NCBI GenBank assembly: GCA_905250885.1
Contig: CAJNOQ010002702.1
Location: forward strand, 1 to 23,009
Origin: Didymodactylos carnosus
Taxonomy: Eukaryota; Rotifera; Eurotatoria; Philodinida; Philodinidae
DNA: 23,009 nucleotides
Direction of reading: 5' to 3'
The translations under genes and the position numbers were made by a program. Under the pieces are notes generated by a model, which saw nothing but the letters and a program-made list of their open reading frames with translations, was not told the origin of the DNA and did not search any database. Positions 9,293-17,569 of the stretch are shown here, in pieces. The stretch's first letter is position 1; every line of letters begins with the position of its first letter.

Positions 9293-10883
9293 ATGCATTC
9301 AACCACAAAAGGAAATCATCAACAACTGGGAATTATTTTATCTCAGGTTTGTCAGTGCCGATCTTATAGTTCAGAATGTCACATATGAATGATTTGGCTA
9401 CACGACAGATGAGCCTCTGACATTTGAGTCCCCGAAACTTGAGCCTTTCGACACGTGAGCTTTCAAGATTTGAGTTCAACGAAAAGAAGAACATGAAAAA
9501 TCCAATGAAGCTTTTGCTCTTTTAAAATATTCTTTTCTTGTGTTTAGTTCAAAAGTAGCAATTAACTGTCGTAGTTGGTCGTCCATTTGTTCATATGCAA
9601 CACGTTTTGTCGATTTTACAAGTCTAGCTTCTAATTTCTCTGGGTATATAAGGTCTGCATAGATATATTTTGAACTACTTAGAAAGCAAAATTTCATTTT
9701 GCTTTGAAAATTGTTGTATTATATGAAGGAACTTCCAGTCATCTATCACTCTTTCTTCAATCACCATACTTCTGTTTCTTTCATCTCACCACATGGAATA
9801 TGTTCAGTTTTGTTCTCACTTCTAAATAATGCTTCTAAACATTTTGACGAATAGTTTCTGTATTGTCATCAAAAACCACTAACTTCATTTATTAAACCAA
9901 ATTATAGCTTAAGTCTGTGTTCTTTTAATCATATCGAACCACATCATATAATGTTATCATGTTCTTTGAGTAAGACTCATCCGCTATGAGGTCACCCGTG
10001 GGAGGCTCGATTGTCGAAGGCTCACGTGTCGAGAGACTCAAATATCAAGGGCTCAAATGTCAGGAGTTCATATATCGGAGGCTCATTTGTCTGGGCTGAA
10101 ATATCAGAGGCTCATCTGTCGGTATACCGAATGGTCTCTCATCATTTTTAGTTACAAAACGATGAACAACGTTATCAACTCCTACAAACACTTCGTACAA
10201 GATTAGCTGGATATAATCTGTCCGTTGAAAGTATTAAATTGATTTTAGATCTATTCGCAGATGAACAATATCGATTTCAAGTTGGGCAATTATTAACAAC
10301 GGTGAGAGGATAATAAAAGTTCGAAAACACATTATTAATGTTTAAATAAAATCTTTATAACAGCTATTGTGGAGATTGCAGTTTGTGTGCATTGTCCAAC
10401 ACCTTCAGTTCTGTCCTGAAATTTAGGCATTGAATAAACTCAAAGCGGATGATTGTTTATCGCTACTAAAAGGTTTCCAAGATGAAAAACAAAAGTTTAT
10501 ACTGTTTGAACAGTCTTACAAGTGAGTTTGTATTGTTCATAACAACCACTTTATCACTCTTCTCTTATCTTGTTAGAAAATTGAATTCAGACACGTGTTA
10601 TGATCAACTGATCAATATTTTGAATGAATTTACACCATCAACTAGACAGAAGGCAGAGAACTTACTGCGAAATGTACGTAGTATACGTTATAAATGTATT
10701 TCATTGCCACTTCTCTCTTTTTCCATGTTATAGAATTATTCAGAATTGTACACTCGTTTGATTCATGACAGCGATGGTGATACATCGTTTTTTCAACACG
10801 AGCATCATACTAAACTTAAATATCATGATCCAATGATAAAACAACAAGAAGAAAAGAAAAAAAGTAATTTATTCTCTTTGTAA
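9293..10883 (+). CDS. five-exon gene, DUF4476-like helical-repeat protein
   Basis: Exons are 9293-9346, 10152-10301, 10427-10521, 10577-10673 and 10734-10883, giving 181 aa from ATG 9293 to TAA 10881-10883. Every junction is GT-AG and keeps frame. Introns 3 and 4 are 55 and 60 bp, intron 2 is 125 bp. Intron 1 is 805 bp only because a transposable element (9403-10121) lies in it. Exon 2 reads LRTRLAGYNLSVESIKLILD and LFADEQYRFQ. Exons 3-4 repeat the pattern with LKADDCLSLLKGFQDEKQKF and LNSDTCYDQLINILNEF. These are helix-pair modules like those of DUF4476, a domain of unknown function; that assignment is from pattern memory. The C-terminus is charged (KQQEEKKKS). There is no signal peptide or membrane segment. 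An AATAAA lies at 10909-10914, 26 bp after the stop. The start is the first ATG of an exon joining in phase. An upstream exon cannot be excluded. Confidence 0.72.
9403..10121. mobile_element. fold-back-like element with 15-bp repeat termini
   Basis: Both ends carry CGACAGATGAGCCTC pointing inward. The left terminus (9403-9475) is about five tandem ~15-bp units of consensus GACANNTGAGCCTCC. The right terminus (about 9990-10121) is about eight such units in inverse orientation. Terminal inverted repeats made of short tandem repeats are the hallmark of Drosophila FB and Galileo-type fold-back elements; placing this one with them is an inference. No target duplication is obvious. The whole element lies inside intron 1 of the 9293-10883 gene. 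Without it that intron would be about 86 bp. Confidence 0.7.
9476..9900 (-). pseudogene. decayed coding region inside the fold-back element
   Basis: The minus strand reads as one protein-like sequence over three broken pieces. From ATG 9888 comes MKLVVFDDNTETIRQN. A frame change near 9840 leads to CLEALFRSENKTEHIPCGEM and on to a stop after KETEVW. A further piece gives IEERVIDDWKFLHIIQQFSK. The last piece (9697-9476) reads YADLIYPEKLEARLVKSTKR, AYEQMDDQLRQLIATFELNT and RKEYFKRAKASLDF. The family is not recognised. It may be cargo or a remnant of the element's own gene. It is antisense to, and inside the intron of, the host gene. Confidence 0.4.
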
Positions 10884-11050
10884 TAAGTAGGAACCATCTT
10901 TTCAAGCAAATAAACACAAGGTCTTTTTTCTTTTGTTTCAAAATTCATTATCGTAACAACAGAGTATATTTTTAAATGAGCTTCCGTCGTAGATTGTGAA
11001 ACATATGGCTGCATCATACCAATAGTGGAATCGAATATAGGAAATAAGGC
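10823..11050 (-). CDS. possible 3' terminal exon, converging on the previous gene
   Basis: A minus-strand frame preceded by an acceptor-like CTTGCAG (about 11051-11057) reads TEHIALFPIFDSTIGMMQPY, VSQSTTEAHLKIYSVVTIMN and FETKEKRPCVYLLEKMVPTY. It ends at 10823, about 60 bp inside the last exon of the plus-strand gene. The composition is protein-like but I do not recognise it, and no upstream exon could be found. The last 20 or so codons, antisense to exon 5, look less natural. It may be a single surviving exon or a chance frame. Confidence 0.25.
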   Translation of the reverse strand, partial: ALFPIFDSTIGMMQPYVSQSTTEAHLKIYSVVTIMNFETKEKRPCVYLLEKMVPTYYKENKLLFFFSSCCFIIGS

Positions 11051-11847
11051 TATATGTTCTGTTCTGCAAGTTTCGAATTATCATTTATAAAGAACATCCA
11101 AGTAAAACTTGGTGTTTACGACTCCCTCGCTTTTGTCCAGTTTGGACTGATATCTCCCCGCCTACATCTGGATATTTTTTGAAAATGAGCGTGCATTACG
11201 ATACACAGGCATTCAGGCGGACATCTGGTGAAAAATTGAAAGTGAGCTTTTTCAAGATTCAAACTCACATATACTTCGATCTACAGGCTCTCTGATGGTA
11301 TAAAAAGTTTGTTGCAAGTGCTCCACTTTAGGAAAAATGCATGAGCAAAAAATAGCCTAACCTCGGAGAAAAAACATTTTTTTTATTTCATTAAGGCGAA
11401 TTATCTTTGTAAATCGTACCTATTCCGAATCTAGACACACTCCGCTATCTATCAATGTAAAACTTTTCCACTCCTATGATCTCTATGATCTTATGATATA
11501 GGGGAAAAAAATTAATTCTCGACCTAATCCTCGGTCCGTATAGGTGCTTAGAATGTAATGAGGTCGCGAAAGTTAGCGCTGGTCAGATATTAGTCAAAAT
11601 TATACCAAAATGTCCGTGGTCATGTTCTGCATTCATTATGAATGCGGTTTTTTCTCGGTGCGATATCAATTTTTTTTCCAAAGTATTCGTGGTAAAACTG
11701 GCTTTGTCAGTTTGCTTTTAATTGCCATATTCGATCCTCAATATGATTACGCATTTTCGAACTTCACGTTTACTTTTTAATTGAATAGCAATAGCTGATA
11801 GTAGATCATTGACGATTATTACTACCATCAAAGAAAACGTGACAAAA
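11051..11847. other. intergenic interval
   Basis: No supported gene. Two loosely similar segments start ACATCTGG (about 11165 and 11221) and each ends in ACAGGC. A 7-bp-arm hairpin GCATTCATTATGAATGC lies near 11630. The interval probably holds the 5' flank of the gene starting at 11848. Confidence 0.4.
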
Positions 11848-12919
11848 ATGGCTGGAGTGGAACAAGCTTGCACAAAAGAGAGCGACATCACCAATGAAAC
11901 ACTCGCACATATTTTGGATTCGATAACCGGTACAAAACAAAAACAAAGTTCAACTGAACTGAGATCACAACTACCGTACTGCGAAGAACAATGTCATCAT
12001 CGTCCACATAGTATTCTAAGTTCAACAGCCATATCTGTCTCGAGTGATTTACAATCGAGAGAATCTGAGAATAGTGCGTACATCCTCAAACCCATGAACT
12101 CAGCAAATAAATTTACTACTGAACCCACTGGGCTATCAAATAGTGATACGGATGAAACGAGACAACAGCAACATTTACACAAACAAATCAACGCACCGGT
12201 ACATAATCTATCTCTTCTTCTGTTAACAGAATGCACCTAATCTCAGAAAACAAATTTTGCAGTTTGGTCTATTTTTCATTCTGCGTTATTTCATGTCTCA
12301 TCTTTCTAAGGTATGCAATGAGGCAGTTTTACTTGCCAGTACAGAATCGATTGAAACCACGGATATGATTATAAATGGCCAAGTTAGTGAGATATTTTAC
12401 AAAAAATTTGAATCGGAACGAACGGATGACAAAACTTTCGACAAAAGTCCCGTTGCCCTTCGGTTAAATGAGACAATGATGATGACCTGTAGTGCTGATA
12501 CTACCGAAACTAGAGACGATTTAGCAACATATGAAAGTATTTGGATTAAGCATGGTAACGAGGGCAATCAAAAATGGCTCTACAACGACAGTGATGAACA
12601 ACTATCATCGTTCGTTAATTATCAACCACTGACTCAAATTCAATTTCAATCAAAAAATACATCGGCACAAATTTATGTCTACGAAGAAGATGATAGTGGC
12701 GAAGAGCAGAGTGATGGTGATCAACGTTTGTCCTTGAAACGAAAATTGTCAAGTACAAGCCTGTCCCCACAACCAATCCATCCACCAAATACAAATGACT
12801 TGTCGATCAGTTCATCGTCATCATCGATGTCATCGCATAACGTACCCATGAGAACCCAGTCATTCATGAAGCGAATCAAAGACATATTTGATAGACTCAA
12901 GCAAGATAATCAAGATTAG
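11848..12919 (+). CDS. two-exon gene, low-complexity acidic/serine-rich protein
   Basis: Exon 1 is 11848-12198, starting ACAAAAATGG, a good eukaryotic start context. Exon 2 runs from 12311 to TAG at 12919. The donor CCG|GTACAT and the acceptor TTTCTAAG (12310) are in phase and give 319 aa. A nearer acceptor, TTTTGCAG at 12262, is also in phase (335 aa) but would add the hydrophobic FGLFFILRYF, which looks intronic. The protein is hydrophilic. Features by residue: an acidic run YEEDDSGEEQSDGD (about 240-254), a basic LKRKLSS (about 260), a serine run (about 282-292) and a C-terminal charged helix FMKRIKDIFDRLKQDNQ. It has no signal peptide or membrane segment, and no family is recognised. The composition suggests an intrinsically disordered, possibly nuclear or regulatory protein, which is inference only. 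AATAAA signals occur at 13088-13093 and 13236-13241. Confidence 0.65.
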
Positions 12920-13659
12920 TACTACTGTAAACTTCATGAATACAGCTGAGATTGTTACTACTGAAAGATCACTTTTCAAAATGCATCAGTATGGTGTATA
13001 ACTCGAATACTTTGAACTAATATAAACAATGGAATTGGGCCTTCTCTAATCAATGTAATTTTAGTTCGCGAAGTTAGTACAATAGGAAATAAATTTAGTG
13101 AGCACACTCATCCTTAAAAATATAAAAGACGAACATTTGATGAAAATATAAAATTTGTTTTTCTCTCATTTTATTCTTTAAACAGAAAAACAGAAAATTT
13201 TCTCTTACAGGAAAGCCTAAATAGTATCAGAGTAGAATAAACTGTAAAAGAAAAGTACATGTGTATAAAAGAATAATTCTTTAACACATAGCGGTTAGTT
13301 GCGTCGTTCGGTCGTTCGCTCAGCCGTTCTGCCGCATTTAAATTCTAATTTATTTTATTTTGTTTAATTTCGGTCCCTTTAATTGTATTGTGGATACATA
13401 CATACATTGGCATATATATATTTATATACTTCCAATTTATTCGTCATTTTTGAAATAACGAGTATTGTAGCGTATAAGCAAGAGATGCAACAAACGAAGA
13501 AGAGAACATTGTTATTTCCATCTACTACTATACAAGCATATACCTCAAATACATGAGGTTTTGCACATTTTGTACGTATTCGACTACACATTTTATTTAA
13601 AGTTTCTTTAAATAGAGCACTGCTTTTCACTGAAATGATAACCCAGATCAACTATCTTG
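12920..13659. other. 3' flank and intergenic interval
   Basis: It contains two AATAAA hexamers (13088 and 13236) suited to the preceding gene. A 90-codon minus-strand frame (13379-13651) has no recognisable features. A GTCGTTCGGTCGTTCGCTC microrepeat lies at about 13302-13320. Confidence 0.45.
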
Positions 13660-13880
13660 CTTTTGTCACGCCGCGATTCACTATAAAAAGTCGCGGCAAG
13701 TACGCGTAGCGCGATCACGGTTATGATCGCGGTTTTGTCGTATTGTCATGCCACGATCGCGATTTATTCGCTATTCTTGTGTTATCATCCTAAAAAAGTC
13801 GCGTTGTCGTACCACGATCCTGCTTTTCTCGTGAAGTCATGTCGCGATCGCGCATAAATCGCTACTGGACCAAACACCTA
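13660..13880. repeat. GC-rich degenerate repeats (CGATCGCG theme)
   Basis: Three to four degenerate ~60-bp units share GTCATGCCACGATCGCG-like cores and stand out from the AT-rich flanks. The segment around 13720-13748, GTTATGATCGCGGTTTTGTC and on, is matched in inverse orientation by GACTACGACAAAACCGCGAT near 14298-14324. The repeats may therefore be the terminus of a ~600-bp inverted-repeat element enclosing the fold-back at 13891-14098. Confidence 0.55.
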
Positions 13881-13890
13881 CGTAGTTAGC

Positions 13891-14120
13891 ACAACTTGTC
13901 TTCTTGAGCGTACGACTCAGTCTACTTTTCTCCGTGAGTGAATATTATTTCGGACGTTTCAGGAATAGTTCACGCTATATTAAGTTTCTATTGAATTCAG
14001 AAACTTTTTGTTTGTTTGAGAGTACAGTTAATTCTGTCGCAATAATATTCACTCAGGGAGAAAAATACATTGAGTCGTGCGCTCAAGAAGGCAAGCCCTG
14101 ACGCTTTTCTTTTTACCGTG
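13891..14120. mobile_element. fold-back element with a CACGGTAAAAA-type end
   Basis: The arms at 13891-13954 and 14037-14098 pair with several mismatches (CTTCTTGAGCGTACGACTCA against CTTCTTGAGCGCACGACTCA). The loop is about 82 bp. Just outside the right arm, 14100-14120 (GACGCTTTTCTTTTTACCGT plus G) is identical over 21 bp to the right end of the 6236-6648 element. The matching left end is not recognisable, so this copy is eroded or chimeric. The plus-strand frame across the loop (13904-14101) is not a gene. Confidence 0.55.
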
Positions 14121-14471
14121 TAAACACAGGCATTATGCACCTTGTCTCACTCGGTTTTGTCTTCGAGAATATGATGCACTTAAGTTGGTACACAGCAATC
14201 TTGAAGATGTAGTCTCTCGTTTAAATTCTGCCGGCGTATTTCTGTCGCGATGCTGAACTACTTTACTTCGGCGCTTCAGCGCTTTCATTCTTAGACTACG
14301 ACAAAACCGCGATCATAACTTTTTGGTAAATGTGACCTATAAAACGATGGAAAAAAAGTCTGTCCTATAGAAATACTCTTGCTTTTTCCGTCTATTCAAA
14401 TTTCCATATGAGTTTTAAAAATACACTGAGCAGAAATGCAGAACAGCTGCGGATCAGTTTCTAATTTTGTG

Positions 14472-14773
14472 AGGCATGGCCGGTGAAGTATCTTAAAAAA
14501 GTAAACTTTGACATTCAGACTTCATTTCGGTATATGTGAATAATATTTAATGAAAATATGAGCGTTCAAATCCGGTTTCTGACAGAGATCTGAACAAAGC
14601 AATTTTTGCGTGATATCATGCATTTTTATAACCATGTTATAGAAAGTGGTCTTGTTCTCCGTAAGTATATGGCCGTCAAACTTGATTCTTTTCATTAAAT
14701 ATTATTCACATATACCGAAATGAAGTCTGGATGTCAAAGTTCACTTTTTTAAGATGCTTCACCGGCCATGCCT
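14472..14773. mobile_element. 302-bp MITE with 85-bp terminal inverted repeats
   Basis: The arms at 14472-14556 and 14689-14773 are near-identical inverted copies with only a few mismatches. They begin AGGCATGGCCGGTGAAG at both termini. The loop is about 132 bp. No coding frame is present. No convincing target duplication can be seen next to the ends (TTTTGTG against AACAATA), so the superfamily is open. Confidence 0.8.
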
Positions 14774-15683
14774 AACAATATCCCTTCTCTCGTCTTTGCT
14801 TTCCGAGAAAGGAACCAGAATAAACATTAGTTGCGGCCTTCTGAAGTAAATTTAGGAGCTACTCGCAAATTACGTGGGACATGTAGGTTTAGGCTTCGAC
14901 GATTCTCTTGTTCTTATCTTTTATGGGTCTCAAAAAGGTCATTTTTAACAGTAATATGGCAAAAACGTGGATGTTGGCGGTGTACATAACAGTTGAGCAA
15001 CAGACAGTTTTGTTCGCCGTTTAAAGCTACATCGAATGGTATATAGGAGTTTTCTTCAAACTTGTTGTGTTCTGAGAAAATTACGAAAAACGCCTCGGAA
15101 CGGGCTTGCGGAGTTATTGTTCAAAGTTGATCGATTTTCTGACAGATATGAGGTCCGAAGCGGAACCAAGGGTGTAGAACCCCATAAAATTGTATGCTAT
15201 TTCATTCTAGATATCTTTCGAGAAGATCTGAAATGGAGCCGATCCTCGTTCTTATTGCACCCCGTCCTTTCTAACTATAGCATTAAAAGCAGTACTCTAG
15301 AAACCAATATGACTTGAACGGTTTTTGGTGCTTTCTCATCAATTTATAACAGAAATGCTTTTGTGAAAGAGATTGTCATGTTTCTCTCGCCACATTTGAA
15401 TTTTGAGCGAACATTTTCCTTTCATTTAGTTTTTCCATATAAAACTCGCGTCAAAATATCTTGAACCTGCCATCCTGCGTCGCGCAGATATTTGTGGAAC
15501 GAGTTAAAAGCTTTTAATTTCCTTTGTTGATGGATAAGACGGATAGAACTACTTTGGTTATAACGTCGAATCTTTATGCCAAAAACTTCACATATGTCAA
15601 GTCTTTGTTGAAATTAAGGGATTTATAGTTTCAACAGATCTTATATAGTAGAAGAAGATTGTCGCAGAAACATCCGAGGAGTC
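14774..15683. other. interval without a supported gene
   Basis: A 93-codon plus-strand frame (15036-15317) is present but has no family features or splice context. Nothing else is recognised. Confidence 0.45.
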
Positions 15684-16027
15684 GTATCACAAAAAAACTT
15701 AAGTCTGACTTAAGTTAAAATTTGGACTTAAGTCAGGGCTTAAGTTTTACCTTATCACAAAAAAATTTAAGTCATGGGAAATGTAGTCTTAAAGTTAAGA
15801 CCGAAAACTTAAGCCGGACTTGAATCACTGACACATTTCTTGAATAGATCAGGCATTTAACGATACGATTCGACGACATTCTAAGGATTAGAGAATAAAT
15901 ATTTCGTTATTTTGTGGGTTTTCATCCGAAGTTTGTCACTGTTGTCAACGACTTTTAAAAAGTAAACAAATCGCCAACTTAAGCCTTTTTCGTGATACAG
16001 TTTAAGTCTCCGGACTTAAGTCGGTCT
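15684..16027. mobile_element. ACTTAAGTC-rich inverted-repeat element
   Basis: Copies of GACTTAAGTC and GCTTAAGTTTT cluster at both ends. GTATCACAAAAAAACTTAAG (15684) and TTATCACAAAAAAATTTAAG (15752) on the left face CTTAAGCCTTTTTCGTGATA (15979) in inverse orientation on the right. The final GACTTAAGTCGGTC lies at 16014-16026. This is a non-coding MITE-like element with subterminal repeats. It ends within a few bases of the first readable codons of the GTPase pseudogene and may have removed or displaced its 5' part. Confidence 0.65.
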
Positions 16028-16032
16028 TATAT

Positions 16033-16690
16033 TCAGAAACAAATGATCCTGTATTTGAATCATTTGTTATTAATGATAATAAAACCGTTTTAAACATTAT
16101 TGATACTCCCGGTTTATTTGAACGTGGCTCAGATGAAATTGACGTTAAAGATAATGCAACAATATTAAAAACAATTGAATTATGTATTGTTAGGGAAATA
16201 ACAAAATTTCATTTAGTTTGTTTTTGTGCATCATTTGAAATGTAATAACGATCAAGATATACAATCAATAAAATTGTTAGTTCAGTTTTTAAGATATATC
16301 AAAACATTCTTGTCTAATTGTAACAAGAAGTGAATTAAAAAATGATAACCAAAGAGAAAAGTTACGTAATGAAGTAAACAATGATCAACATTTTAAAGAA
16401 TTAGTAAAATATTTTAAACAAGGTATTTATTTTTCTGGTGCATTAAATCGTGATGATTATAATAATGCATCGAAACAAAATTTATTAGTACAATTTCAAA
16501 CAATATGCAAATATAGCGATGAATTAATTGCATTATTTGGTAATGAAAATACTGAACCATATCCAATGCGAGAATGTGCTTTTGATGATGTTAAGCAAGT
16601 ATTTGCTGAATGAGAATTAGTAGAAGAAGTAAAAAGATTAAAAAAACGGACAAGCGGATGGAAATCTTATTACTCGATATCAATCATTTT
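16033..16690 (+). pseudogene. GIMAP/AIG1-like GTPase pseudogene, 5' truncated
   Basis: The first frame (16033-16245) reads SETNDPVFESFVINDNKTVL followed by NIIDTPGLFERGSDE. That is the DTPG (G3) motif with the GLF context typical of AIG1/GIMAP/Toc34-type GTPases. After a frame change at about 16243 comes NNDQDIQSIKLLVQFLRYI. A second shift near 16300 restores CLIVTRSELKNDNQREKLRN, where TRSE occupies the G4 position. This frame then runs through YFSGALNRDDYNNASK to a TGA at 16611-16613. In frame beyond it, ELVEEVKRLKKRTSG resembles the coiled coil that follows the GTPase domain. The P-loop (G1) is not found upstream, where the ACTTAAGTC element lies. Two frameshifts, one nonsense codon and the missing 5' end make it non-functional. 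Confidence 0.75.
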
Positions 16691-16699
16691 ATGATGTAC

Positions 16700-17569
16700 A
16701 CGAGCGTACACACCGTTTTGTATGCTAAAATTTCATATATTTATGATGGATGTACTATCCTCATATATACATAAGGTGCAAATAATGCAAAAAGGGAGCA
16801 GAATTTTTTTCTAATTTTTTAGTAGGGTTGGATAGAACTCATCAAGTTATCTAGGAAAAACTCAATTTCGAACTTTTGAAGTTACTTTTCCGTAAAAAGT
16901 TTAAAAATATCAATTTTATGAAAATGCAACAATCGGTAAGTTTTCGAAAACTAAGCAAAATTTTCATATTTATTATTATTTAAAAATTCCAAAAATATTT
17001 TTTTCTGATTGTCCATCCAAAACCAAGTATAGAAAAGCGTTTTTGACAATTTTAGAACCTAAACTAACTTTTAAAATCGTCGAAGACCAGCGGAACTGCA
17101 GAAACCCTACCCGTGTATCTTGAAAATCTAGTTTTCTAGAATCTAGTTTTTCTGGTTACAAGATAAGGTTGTCTTGAAATTTTTTAACATGAAAATTCGA
17201 AAAAAATTAAAGCCGACGGCTCCCTGAAGATCCTTTAACTAAGCTTTTTTCGTTATAAGGCGCTTTCTTCCCCACATTGCTCTTTTTAATGCAGAAAACC
17301 GTTAGCTGTCTGAAAACCGAGCTAGCTGTTTGCATTTCGGAGTTGTTACACTCGCACTAACTGATTCTCTTATTTTGACGACGATATTAGTCGTCGTCGT
17401 CTTGAAGCAAAATGTCGTTAGAGAGTATTCTGTTAATTATATCATTTTTACAAGTAAAAGATCGAACTTGAATATTGAAAGAATCCATTAAGGGAAAAAC
17501 CTGGTAAAATGCAAAAATATTAATACGACGGAAAAAAACAACAACTGACGGATGGATTTTGATTTAAAA
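16700..17569. other. interval without a supported gene
   Basis: AT-rich. A tandem pair of ~15-bp AATCTAGTTTT units lies at about 17126-17155, and a small hairpin GACGACGATATTAGTCGTCG at about 17378. It includes the 3' flank of the minus-strand gene that ends at 17570. No AATAAA was found on that strand within 150 bp. Confidence 0.45.

Noticed and set aside
10482-10733. 83-codon plus-strand frame through two introns
   Set aside because: It is an out-of-frame reading across introns 3 and 4 of the five-exon gene. The spliced frame is better supported.
13379-13651. 90-codon minus-strand frame
   Set aside because: No family features. It lies in the 3' flank of the preceding gene.
15036-15317. 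93-codon plus-strand frame
   Set aside because: Composition is not convincing and there is no recognised domain or exon partner.
16243-16290. A possible intron (GT...AG) at the first break in the GTPase gene
   Set aside because: The segment reads as conserved-looking protein (NNDQDIQSIKLLVQF) in the shifted frame, so a frameshift fits better than an intron.
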